Positions 1 through 5,883 of a DNA stretch of 10,026 nt are shown here, piece after piece (position 1 is the first letter of the stretch; every line of letters begins with the position of its first letter). The notes under the pieces were generated by a model. That model was not told where the DNA came from and ran no database searches. It was given only the letters and a program-made list of their open reading frames with translations. The DNA lies in the NCBI GenBank assembly GCA_003224135.1, contig QHYO01000614.1:1-10026 (forward strand). The letters are read 5' to 3'. The translations under genes were made by a program, and so were the position numbers. The DNA is from Acidobacteriota bacterium. Lineage in GTDB: Bacteria > Acidobacteriota > Terriglobia > Acidiferrales > UBA7541.

Positions 1-60
1 GGTCGCAAATCCAAAACTCGCCAGTGCCAGCAGCGCTGTAAATATCAAAACTTTCTTCAT
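1..60 (-). CDS. N-terminus of an exported protein (cut by window edge)
   Basis: The reverse strand from position 60 reads ATG followed by 19 further codons to the edge: MKKVLIFTALLALASFGFAT. This is a typical Sec signal peptide: a basic Met-Lys-Lys start, a hydrophobic core and small residues near a likely cleavage site (FGFA|T). A strong Shine-Dalgarno, GGAGGA, lies about 7 bases upstream on the same strand, so the start is well supported. The mature protein lies outside the window, so its function cannot be given; it should be periplasmic, outer-membrane or secreted. Confidence 0.75.
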   Translation of the reverse strand, partial: MKKVLIFTALLALASFGFAT

Positions 61-199
61 GTTCTTGCTCCTCCGGTAACACGCGCGAATAGGGGACGAC
101 ACATCTGCGGTAGATAGTGCAATCACTCTGCCAAAGTCTCTACTAGGGTACCTGTACTTATCCCTTGCATGTGATTGCAAATAAAGTAGCTTATTTTCG

Positions 200-233
200 G
201 GACAGGTAGACCTACCTGTCCATAAGGACAGGT
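200..233. promoter_or_regulatory. Three alternating copies of GGACAGGT (operator-like / hairpin)
   Basis: The 8-mer GGACAGGT occurs exactly at 200-207 and 226-233 and in inverted orientation (ACCTGTCC) at 214-221. The first two copies make a near-perfect palindrome, with 9-base arms 201-209 and 212-220 around a 2-base centre. The second and third form a 7-bp stem (215-221 with 226-232) with an ATAA loop. The two pairings are mutually exclusive as hairpins. Position in a divergent promoter region suggests a binding site for a dimeric regulator, with a half-site left over; an RNA switch is possible but less likely. No regulator is identified. Confidence 0.5.
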
Positions 234-375
234 TGCGCAAAAAAGTACCATATTTCCGCTCTCTTTTGGGTTTCCTGAGCACAATCGGATAAAATCCCGT
301 TTTGACAACATGCCCTGGCCAGCCGATTGGTGCGTACGCTTGCGCACAAAAGCGTGCCGGTTCTGGCGGCCTTCC

Positions 376-404
376 TTGATGTTTTTCGCTTCACCCGTTA
401 CACT
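376..404 (+). promoter_or_regulatory. Predicted sigma70 promoter of the DUF507 pair
   Basis: A -35-like TTGATG at 376-381 is followed after exactly 17 bases by a -10-like TACACT at 399-404. Each matches four of six consensus bases. Transcription would start near 411, giving a leader of about 40 bases before the ATG at 452. This is prediction only; acidobacterial promoters are less well characterised than those of E. coli. Confidence 0.4.
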
Positions 405-451
405 CGATTCGTTCAGAAAATTTCATCGCAAGCACCGGCCCAGGGAGTGGA

Positions 452-733
452 ATGCTGATCAATCGCGACTTTGTGGGGTACATGGCTACGGAAGTAGTCA
501 AGAAGTTGGGTGATGGAGAACTGGTCGAAGTGAAGAACTTGGCGGCGGTGACCCAGCGGATTCGCCAGGCCATGATGGACGAAATCACAGTGGAAGACAG
601 GATTAGCGAAGAGGCACGGCAAATCCTGACGCAGCACCAGGACCAGATGCGCAGCACGGGCGTTTCGTATCAGGAGATGTTCAAGAAGGTGAAGTCACAG
701 CTTGCGCGCGACCGCAAGCTTGTGTTGCGGTAA
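452..733 (+). CDS. DUF507 family protein (first of a tandem pair)
   Basis: A 93-residue, highly charged, apparently all-helical cytoplasmic protein with no signal peptide or membrane segment. The opening (MLINRDFVGYMATEVVKKL), the central 'RIRQAMMDEITVEDRISEEAR' type segment and the C-terminal 'YQEMFKKVKSQLARDRKLVLR' type helix fit DUF507, an uncharacterised bacterial family seen in acidobacteria, Aquificae and deltaproteobacterial lineages. Its function is unknown. The ATG at 452 is chosen because AGGGAG lies 5 bases before it and because homologues begin with Met-hydrophobic-Lys/Arg/Asn. The second DUF507 gene begins 40 bases after its stop and is probably co-transcribed. Family assignment rests on memory of the family pattern, not on a search. 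Confidence 0.85.
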   Translation: MLINRDFVGYMATEVVKKLGDGELVEVKNLAAVTQRIRQAMMDEITVEDRISEEARQILTQHQDQMRSTGVSYQEMFKKVKSQLARDRKLVLR

Positions 734-773
734 ACATCTTGGGCAAAGTCGGAAAGGTCATGGAATTCACGGG

Positions 774-1091
774 ATGAGGATCAGCAGGGAAAAGATTGTG
801 CGCCTGTCGCATAAGGTCATGGACGTGCTGGTCGCCAGCGACGAGGTGGAATTCATCGAGGATCGCGACACCATACGCCAACAGATCGTGACGCTGCTGA
901 CAGCGTCATTGCGCGAAGAGGAGAAGGCGGACGCGGAAGTCCGCAAGAAGATTACGTCGCAGAAGAAAGAGATTTTGGAAGGCAGCGAAGAGTGGGACGT
1001 GTTGTACCGCAAATACTACACGGAAGAGATGCGGCGAATGGGAGTTCAGACTGCGCCGGAAGAGCATCGGCGGCCACAGGGAAATTACTGA
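774..1091 (+). CDS. DUF507 family protein (second of a tandem pair)
   Basis: A 105-residue cytoplasmic, charged, helical protein starting MRISREKIVRLSHKVMDVL. It aligns by eye with its upstream neighbour: a basic N-terminus, a 'V-K/M-x-L-x-x-x/D-E-V/L-E' segment, then a helix ending in an acidic/basic stretch with 'Y-RKYYTEEMRRMG' near residues 82-95. The frame is open back to 702, but those 24 extra codons overlap the first gene and are not DUF507-like, so the ATG at 774 is preferred. The ribosome binding site is weak (GGAAAGG at 751-757 is too far away), so translation may depend on the upstream gene. Function is unknown. Two divergent paralogues side by side could form a heterodimer; that is inference. 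Confidence 0.83.
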   Translation: MRISREKIVRLSHKVMDVLVASDEVEFIEDRDTIRQQIVTLLTASLREEEKADAEVRKKITSQKKEILEGSEEWDVLYRKYYTEEMRRMGVQTAPEEHRRPQGNY

Positions 1092-1126
1092 ACGAAACGC
1101 GAAAATCGAAATTCGAAAGGTGAAAT

Positions 1127-1158
1127 AAAAAGGGCGGCAAGTGTGGCCGCCGTTTTTT
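1127..1158. terminator. Bidirectional intrinsic terminator between DUF507 and M48 genes
   Basis: A perfect 6-bp GC stem (GGCGGC 1133-1138 with GCCGCC 1146-1151) closes a 7-base loop. A run of A lies to its left (1127-1131) and six T to its right (1153-1158). Beyond one G-G mismatch the A and T runs pair and lengthen the stem. The element therefore has a U-tract when read in either direction. It sits 40 bases after the DUF507 stop and about 60 bases after the end of the convergent protease gene. Confidence 0.85.
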
Positions 1159-1216
1159 ATTTCTCAATTTGTCCAACAAATCGCCAGTCTGAAGCCCGGC
1201 AGTTCCAATCGAGAGG

Positions 1217-2401
1217 TCAGGGGTTGTCAGTGCGGCGTTTTAGAGTTGGGCGGTCGTCGTCGGAGCTTGGGTCGGTCTGCGTCTGCGTCTTGTTCTTATC
1301 GGTTTGTTCGGTGCGGGTGCGCAGCGTCGGTTTGCCCGGCCCATTGTCGACGGCTTTACGCGCGAACATCACGTTGCGGAGACGGCCCTTCACGGAATCG
1401 AATTCCGACGAGGTGACTATGTATTCCGGACGCGCTGGCAGAATTCGTGCGATTTCTTTTTGTGTATTTTCAATGCGCTCCGGCGTCGGAGGATGCGTAG
1501 AGAACGCCTTTCCGATGGTTCCCGGACGGCGCTTTTCGTCAGCCTGAATGCGCTCAAAGAACGTCACGTAAGAGTTCGGGTCGTAGCCGGCCTTGTACAT
1601 ATATTGCAGGCCGAGGAAATCGGCCTCGCGTTCGATGTCGCGGGAAAACTTAAGGAAAGTCATGGGGATAAGAAAATTCGCTCCCTGGTAGGCAGCGTAT
1701 CCGGCCCAGCCATAAGGAATGAAAATCATCGCGGGGATCGAAGCGAGCTGAACGATGTCGCCCTTGGTAGCTTGTTTGGTGCCGTGACGGGCGGCAACGT
1801 GCGCAATTTCGTGGGCCATGACGCCGGCCAGCTCGGATTCTTCCTGCGCGCGCAGGATCAAGCCGCTGTTGACGTAGAAAAAGCCTCCGGGAAGCGCGAA
1901 TGCGTTGACTTCATCGGAGTCGATCACTTTGATGGTGAAGGGAACTTTTGCATCGGAGTTGCGGACCAGGTTTTGCCCCACGCGGTTCACGTATTCAGTG
2001 ATGATAGGGTCATCGATCAGTTTGGAAGAGCGTTCGACTTCCTGCGCGAGTCCTTTGCCGAGGGCAATTTCCTTTTCGAGTGAATAGAAGTTAACGCCTT
2101 TTCCGACGCCGCGGTTTCCAATGGCCTCGACGTCCTCCTTGGAATTCTTGGGGCTAACCTTGTCGGGCGAAGTGATGGGGGCGTCCTGGCCGGGCTGACC
2201 TTTTTTATCTTGGGCTTTCGGGGGAGCCGGCTGCGGCGGTGCGGGCTGGGCGCTCGGGTCCTGCGTAGTTGTTTGCGGGGCCGGTGGAGTGGCTTGGCCC
2301 GCGGGATCTTGAGTTTGGGCAAGTGCGACGCCAGAGAAGAGTAGCGCGGCGAAAATTGCACTTAGCGCGGCGCCTAAGAGCTTTGGAGAAGTGGGTTGCA
2401 T
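1217..2401 (-). CDS. Exported M48 family zinc metalloprotease
   Basis: A 394-residue protein with a Sec signal peptide (about residues 1-28, cleavage near ALA|Q). A Pro/Gln/Ala-rich, probably disordered linker follows to about residue 85, then an M48 peptidase domain. The zinc-binding helix HEIAH is at 197-201 (MAHEIAHVAARHG context) and the third ligand Glu is at about 259 in EREADFLG. The 'FSTHPPTPERI' motif near 315-325 is typical of the periplasmic YggG/LoiP/BepA branch. No TPR repeats follow; the tail after about 350 is polar and low in complexity. The likely role is outer-membrane or periplasmic protein quality control. The ATG at 2401 is chosen over upstream in-frame starts because GGGGAGG lies 7-8 bases before it and it begins the signal peptide. 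No lipobox Cys is seen. A TATACT hexamer on the minus strand (2463-2468) could be its -10 element, but no -35 is evident. Confidence 0.95.
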   Translation of the reverse strand: MQPTSPKLLGAALSAIFAALLFSGVALAQTQDPAGQATPPAPQTTTQDPSAQPAPPQPAPPKAQDKKGQPGQDAPITSPDKVSPKNSKEDVEAIGNRGVGKGVNFYSLEKEIALGKGLAQEVERSSKLIDDPIITEYVNRVGQNLVRNSDAKVPFTIKVIDSDEVNAFALPGGFFYVNSGLILRAQEESELAGVMAHEIAHVAARHGTKQATKGDIVQLASIPAMIFIPYGWAGYAAYQGANFLIPMTFLKFSRDIEREADFLGLQYMYKAGYDPNSYVTFFERIQADEKRRPGTIGKAFSTHPPTPERIENTQKEIARILPARPEYIVTSSEFDSVKGRLRNVMFARKAVDNGPGKPTLRTRTEQTDKNKTQTQTDPSSDDDRPTLKRRTDNP

Positions 2402-2642
2402 GAATTGGCCTCCCCGGGCTTCAGGGTTCGCATTTGCAAATCCTGACTTGAGAGATGTCCTAAGTATACACCTACAGTCGGTAATGGCTCGGAATCTCTC
2501 TGCCATAGGATGTAGGGTTTGAGGAGAAGGTTTCTCGAAGGCGTAGCGGGTTTCAAGTATTCGGTCATAAATGACATGCCCGTGACAAGTGGCCTGCGAT
2601 CGGCGCGACTAAGCGACTAGTTAACCAGCAAGCAAAACAATT

Positions 2643-2658
2643 CCGCCTCGCGAGGCGG
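2643..2658. repeat. 16-bp perfect palindrome CCGCCTCGCGAGGCGG
   Basis: The two 8-base halves are exact reverse complements with no spacer. As DNA it is a symmetric protein-binding site candidate or a REP-like half; as RNA it would fold only with an opened loop. It is not followed by a T-run on either strand, so it is not an intrinsic terminator. No gene start lies close by. Confidence 0.5.
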
Positions 2659-2764
2659 CAGTTCCGATGAGTCGCGAAGCGGGAGGAAAGGGTCTACTGG
2701 TCTACCCTGTGTTTTTCGCAAAGAAGGCGGAAGTTATTGAAAAGAACAGAGATGGTGTTTCGCG

Positions 2765-2783
2765 CTTTGTACTTTGTACAAAG
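2765..2783. repeat. Tandem CTTTGTA repeat joined to a 12-bp palindrome
   Basis: CTTTGTA occurs twice in tandem (2765-2771 and 2772-2778). The second copy is the left half of the perfect palindrome CTTTGTACAAAG (2772-2783). It lies in the A/T-richer part of the intergenic region. It resembles an operator geometrically, but no nearby gene start would use it. Confidence 0.4.
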
Positions 2784-3093
2784 ACTACAAAAGAGTGCGC
2801 AGATGATTTCAAACAAAGAAATGAAGTTTGCACCTTTTGCGTGATAAACAGCGAAGTGTTCGGCGTGCTGTGCGGAAAGGCAGTGGGTACGGAAGCTTTG
2901 GGACGATGAAGGGGGAAGTGAACGCGCGGGCTCGGACGCGAGCTAAATGTTCCATTTTGTGCACCTTTTTATCGGTCTACGTCGGAGGAAAGCCTGGCGT
3001 CACGGACTGAATTGTGAAAAGCCGCCCCAGGTGTAGTCCAAGATTGTAGTCAAGGGTGGGTGGCACGAAAATCGAAGATCGAAGTACAAACAA

Positions 3094-3113
3094 GGGCGCG
3101 ATAGATCGTGCCC
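3094..3113. repeat. Short inverted repeat, possible interspersed REP-like element
   Basis: GGGCGCGAT (3094-3102) and ATCGTGCCC (3105-3113) are inverted with one G-T wobble and a 2-base centre, followed by CTACC. Elements of the form GTAGGGGC-G-rich stem-GCCCCTAC are widely dispersed in many bacterial genomes. This copy sits just downstream of the GH1 stop, a usual place for REP-type elements, and might act as a weak terminator or 3' stabiliser for the glycosidase mRNA. There is no U-tract in the leftward direction. Confidence 0.45.
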
Positions 3114-3132
3114 CTACCGGAGTGGGGCGGCG

Positions 3133-4566
3133 CTAGAGAGAATTTTTGCGGGCGATGTTGCCCAGGAAGGTGGCGCTGGGCTTGATCGTACGGCGTTGCG
3201 TGGTCAAATCTACGGCGACGATACCGAATTTTGGTTCGAATCCGGACATCCATTCGAAATTGTCGAGCAGCGACCAATTGACGTAGCCGCGGACGTCGAC
3301 GCCATCGTCAATGGCGCGTTTAAGGCCAGCGAGCGCGCGTTGAAAATATTCAATGCGGCGAGTGTCGTCCGTGGCAGCGACTCCGTTTTCGGTGACGATA
3401 ATGGGCACACCGGTTTCCTTGCTGGCATAGCGGACTACGTGCTCGACACACTCCGGGTAGTATTCCCAGCCAACTTGGGTGAGTTCCGCGCCCTTGGGCG
3501 GAGGTAAATCCTTTTTTCCTACCATTGCGCGCGAATAAGTTTGCACACCGAGATAGTCGCACTGTTTTGCGACTTCGAGCCATGGACCGTAGACTTCAGC
3601 GCGCTTTTCGGCGAGATGATTGTCAGCGGGCGCGGGCTGATCGTCGGCCATGGCGAGGTTGAAGCCGACGGGCATGTTGCCACGCACGGATTTCATGGCG
3701 GCTTTACCTTTTTGATGAGCGGCGAGCAGGCCATCACGAATTTTTTGGCCGTCGCCTAGAAAGAAGCAGGCAAATTCGGGTGTGTTGAGTTGCTTGCGCG
3801 CAGTGACCAGGCCGGCTTGTAGAGTTTCGATGAGGCTTTTACCCTGCATGCCGGGCAATTCAATCCAATTTAACAATTGCGGAATGTCCGGTTCGTTGAA
3901 AGTTGAAGCGTAGTCCACGAGGTCGCCGAAGCGTTTCGTAGCTTTTTCGCAGAAGCGAGCGTAACGATCGGCGGCTGTGGGATGCTGCCATCCACCTTTG
4001 TAAGCAAACCAGCGCGGAATGCTGAAGTGGGAATAAGTCAGAAGCGTGGTGAGATTGTGTGCGCGACAGGCAGCGAGCATGCGGCGGTAGTGTTCCAACT
4101 CCGCGTTCGAAAAGAAACCTTCTTCCGGTTCGATGCGAGACCATTCGAGAGAAAAGCGGTAGGTGTTGAAGCCGAGATCGGCGAGCATGCTGATGTCCTG
4201 CGGATAAAGATGGTAGTGATCGCAGGCGTCGCCGGATGGTTCTTTGAAGATGCTTTCGGGAAGGTGTTCGAGCGTCCAGAGATCGCTGCTGGAGTTGTTG
4301 CCTTCGACCTGATGGCCTGCCGTTGCGCAACCCCAAAGAAATTTGTCAGGGAAAGATTTGGCTTTGTCGGCGGGCGCGAAGATGGAGGACATGCTCGGGA
4401 TACCGGAGTTGGTGGCATGAGCGAGGGATTTGCCGCCGATCATTCCCACGAGGGCAGCGGCCGAGGCGCCTTGCAAAAGAGTGCGCCGTGTTATTGATTT
4501 GGCTGTCGAGTCGTCAGGCTGTTGTTCAGCTATTTTCATAGGAACATCCGGAAAGATTTTTTCCAT
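3133..4566 (-). CDS. Tat-exported GH1 family beta-glucosidase-like glycoside hydrolase
   Basis: A 477-residue protein. Residues 24-50 form a twin-arginine signal (SITRRTLLQG, then an Ala/Leu/Val core), so it is likely exported folded. The rest is a full GH1 (beta/alpha)8 barrel. It retains the Q of GHQVEG (86), a subsite -1 His (180), the acid/base Glu in FNEP (225), the nucleophile Glu in VTENG (393), and the C-terminal WSLLDNFEW block (431-439) with Glu 438. Retaining hydrolysis of beta-glucosides or related beta-glycosides is expected. Two motifs differ from the usual: TYSHFSIP (177-184) replaces the common 'L-x-H-W-D-L-P', and VQTY (341-344) replaces the common 'N-Y-Y', hinting at altered specificity. 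The ATG at 4566 is preceded by AGGAG at suitable spacing. It lies 62 bases downstream of deoR on the same strand, so DeoR-controlled operon expression is likely. Confidence 0.97.
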   Translation of the reverse strand: MEKIFPDVPMKIAEQQPDDSTAKSITRRTLLQGASAAALVGMIGGKSLAHATNSGIPSMSSIFAPADKAKSFPDKFLWGCATAGHQVEGNNSSSDLWTLEHLPESIFKEPSGDACDHYHLYPQDISMLADLGFNTYRFSLEWSRIEPEEGFFSNAELEHYRRMLAACRAHNLTTLLTYSHFSIPRWFAYKGGWQHPTAADRYARFCEKATKRFGDLVDYASTFNEPDIPQLLNWIELPGMQGKSLIETLQAGLVTARKQLNTPEFACFFLGDGQKIRDGLLAAHQKGKAAMKSVRGNMPVGFNLAMADDQPAPADNHLAEKRAEVYGPWLEVAKQCDYLGVQTYSRAMVGKKDLPPPKGAELTQVGWEYYPECVEHVVRYASKETGVPIIVTENGVAATDDTRRIEYFQRALAGLKRAIDDGVDVRGYVNWSLLDNFEWMSGFEPKFGIVAVDLTTQRRTIKPSATFLGNIARKNSL

Positions 4567-4628
4567 TCCGATCTCCTAGTCGGAGATTTGTGATTGTGCC
4601 CGTACGCTACGCCCCAGGTCCAAGGGAG

Positions 4629-5393
4629 TCAAGCGCGAGTGACGACGATGCCCATCTTTTCGTAGACCTCAGTGGCTTCTTTGGGGACGCTGCGTTCGAC
4701 GATGATGCCGCTGGCTTCGGTGACTGGCGCGATGACGTAGGGAGAAGCGGCGTTTAATTTTTCGGCGGAAACGAGAACGATGGTATCCGCGGCAGCTGCA
4801 CTCAGCGCGCGCTTAGTGTGGGCTTCTTCGAGGTCGCCGGTGCTGAGGCCGGCTTCGGGATGAATCCCGGTGACGCCCATAAAAAAAGTGTCGGCGCGAA
4901 TTTGCGCGATTTGTGCGATTGCTTCAATTGCCGCCGCGCCGACGGCTACCACGGAGTGTTTGAAAAGGCGGCCGCCGATCAGAATGACTTCGACGCTCGG
5001 ATGCTCCACGAGTTCCATCGCGATGGTTGGGCTGTGCGTTACGACGGTCGCGCGCAAATCGTGGCGGAGATGACGCGCCAATTCTCGCGTAGTGGTGCCG
5101 CCGTCCAGGATCACCACCTGATCGTGCTGAACCATGGCGGCGGCCGCCCTGCCGATTGCCATTTTGGCGCTGGAGGCCAGCTGCTCGCGTCCCGCGAAAT
5201 TGACGACAGCGGGTGATGCGGGCAGAGCGCCACCGTGCACACGCTGGAGGAGTCCCTCTTGGGCGAGTTCGCGGAGATCGCGGCGAATGGTGTCTTCAGA
5301 GAGGCCAAGTTGGTGGCTGACGTCCTTGGCGACGATCTGGCCGTCTTTTTTAAGCTTTTTGAGGATGAGTTGTTTGCGCTGTCTGGTTAGCAA
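4629..5393 (-). CDS. DeoR family transcriptional regulator
   Basis: A 254-residue cytoplasmic regulator. Residues about 6-57 are the DeoR winged helix-turn-helix (…LGLSEDTIRRDLREL… and the family hallmark RVHGGA at 51-56). Residues about 75-235 form the DeoRC sugar-phosphate sensor, with DGGTTT (97-102), IGGR (139-142) and TGDLEEAHTKR (175-185), the pocket that binds phosphorylated sugars. The start is TTG at 5393: AGGAGG lies 8 bases before it, there is no better ATG, and family members begin just there. The next gene is the exported GH1 glycosidase, so it probably represses the operon until a sugar phosphate derived from the glycoside accumulates. It probably also binds the CACGAAA boxes in its own promoter. 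Ligand is unknown. Confidence 0.97.
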   Translation of the reverse strand: MLTRQRKQLILKKLKKDGQIVAKDVSHQLGLSEDTIRRDLRELAQEGLLQRVHGGALPASPAVVNFAGREQLASSAKMAIGRAAAAMVQHDQVVILDGGTTTRELARHLRHDLRATVVTHSPTIAMELVEHPSVEVILIGGRLFKHSVVAVGAAAIEAIAQIAQIRADTFFMGVTGIHPEAGLSTGDLEEAHTKRALSAAAADTIVLVSAEKLNAASPYVIAPVTEASGIIVERSVPKEATEVYEKMGIVVTRA

Positions 5394-5401
5394 CGGTATT
5401 T

Positions 5402-5407
5402 CCTCCT
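5402..5407 (-). promoter_or_regulatory. Ribosome binding site fixing the TTG start of deoR
   Basis: On the minus strand AGGAGG is followed after 8 bases by TTG (5393-5391). The strength and spacing of this site support the rare TTG start for the DeoR regulator; a TTG start often keeps regulator levels low. Confidence 0.8.
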
Positions 5408-5435
5408 GGACTTCTGGAGACGAGAGAATGAAAGG

Positions 5436-5441
5436 ATCATA
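5436..5441 (-). promoter_or_regulatory. Predicted -10 element of deoR
   Basis: TATGAT on the minus strand matches five of six consensus bases and lies about 40 bases before the TTG start. No good -35 is seen at 16-18 bases, and that stretch instead contains the CACGAAA boxes, compatible with repressor/polymerase competition. Confidence 0.4.
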
Positions 5442-5442
5442 T

Positions 5443-5479
5443 CACGAAAGTCATTGACAGTGCACGAAACTGCACGATA
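5443..5479. promoter_or_regulatory. Candidate DeoR operator: three phased CACGAAA-type boxes
   Basis: CACGAAA occurs at 5443-5449 and 5463-5469, and CACGATA at 5473-5479. The start-to-start distances are 20 and 10 bp, so all three lie on one face of the helix. Inverted, the box reads TTTCGTG; several DeoR-family operators contain TTTCG-like or TTCG-type direct repeats. The boxes overlap the spacer and -10 of the rightward promoter and flank the deoR -10 element, so occupation could block both directions. Confidence 0.55.
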
Positions 5480-5481
5480 GT
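5454..5481 (+). promoter_or_regulatory. Predicted sigma70 promoter of the DUF4406-like gene
   Basis: A perfect TTGACA at 5454-5459 is followed by a 16-base spacer and GATAGT (5476-5481), four of six matches to the -10 consensus. Transcription would begin near 5488, only about 15 bases before the ATG. Two of the three CACGAAA-type boxes lie inside this promoter. Confidence 0.55.
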
Positions 5482-5502
5482 CTTTGCGTGGAGGTCGCAC
5501 CG

Positions 5503-5883
5503 ATGTCATTGATGAAGAAGCCTTTACTTATCCTTATTGCAGGCCCATATCGTTCGGGGACAAATGACGTACCCGAGCAGATGGCCGCGAATCTGCACGC
5601 TTTGGAGCGATACGCGTTGCCGCTTTATCGAGCCGGCCACTTGCCAATGATTGGGGAATGGGTGGCGTTGCCCATCATACGAGCGGCGGGGTCGGGTTGC
5701 GTGGGCGACCCCGTCTACCAAGCATATCTATACCCGGTGGCGAGCCGTCTGCTCGAACGATGCGATGCGGTGCTGCGGATTCCGGGCGAATCCAAAGGCG
5801 CGGATCAGGATGTGGCGATTGCGCGAGAGCGAGGCCTTCCGGTGTTTTTCAAATTGGAAGAGGTGCCAGCGATAGACACATGA
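5503..5883 (+). CDS. DUF4406 / nucleoside 2-deoxyribosyltransferase-like protein
   Basis: A 126-residue cytoplasmic protein with a Rossmann-like pattern: a hydrophobic strand followed by IAGPYRSG (12-19), a middle GEWVALPI segment (51-58), and 'CDAVLRIPGESKGADQDVAIA' type sequence (about 87-107), then a strand GLPVFFK. This order matches the DUF4406/nucleoside deoxyribosyltransferase-like fold, whose known members cleave or transfer the N-glycosidic bond of nucleosides. At the place where deoxyribosyltransferases have their catalytic Glu ('G-x-x-x-E-x-x-x-A') this protein has Asp 103, so activity cannot be assumed. The ATG at 5503 has GGAGG 8 bases upstream; a GTG at 5488 in the same frame is rejected because it overlaps that site. 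Its stop overlaps the start of the sigma-like gene. Confidence 0.75.
   Translation: MSLMKKPLLILIAGPYRSGTNDVPEQMAANLHALERYALPLYRAGHLPMIGEWVALPIIRAAGSGCVGDPVYQAYLYPVASRLLERCDAVLRIPGESKGADQDVAIARERGLPVFFKLEEVPAIDT

Larger units (their letters stand above)
61..451. other. Divergent intergenic region, no gene recognised
   Basis: This 391-base gap separates the leftward exported protein from the rightward DUF507 genes. It should hold promoters for both. I see a three-copy inverted motif at 200-233 and a sigma70-like promoter at 376-404 facing DUF507. The open frames here (60-74 codons) have no recognisable protein character and no good ribosome binding sites. A TTGACA at 302-307 has no matching -10 element at the right distance. 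Confidence 0.6.
2402..3132. other. Long intergenic region, no convincing gene
   Basis: This gap of 731 bases lies between the start of the M48 gene and the end of the GH1 gene, both leftward. The right part would hold the GH1 3' end and the left part the protease promoter. It contains a 16-bp palindrome (2643-2658), a tandem GGTCTAC repeat (2691-2697 and 2699-2705), a segment from roughly 2700 to 2870 visibly richer in A/T than its neighbours, a ctttgta tandem repeat leading into a palindrome (2765-2783), and a repeat-like hairpin (3094-3113). Two rightward frames of 60-80 codons (2667-2909, 2828-3010) lack ribosome binding sites and recognisable content. A small RNA or gene remnant cannot be excluded. 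Confidence 0.6.

Noticed and set aside
302..307. TTGACA as a -35 element for DUF507
   Set aside because: No acceptable -10 hexamer lies 16-18 bases downstream; the 376-404 pair fits better.
1304..2083. 259-codon rightward open frame
   Set aside because: It is antisense to the M48 protease, which has unmistakable motifs; the frame has no recognisable protein and results from GC-rich codon bias.
2667..2909. 80-codon rightward frame in the intergenic region
   Set aside because: No Shine-Dalgarno before the ATG, no family resemblance, odd composition; kept only as part of the unexplained intergenic segment.
3982..4497. 171-codon rightward open frame
   Set aside because: It is antisense to the GH1 glycosidase across its Tat signal and N-terminal domain; a shadow of real coding sequence.
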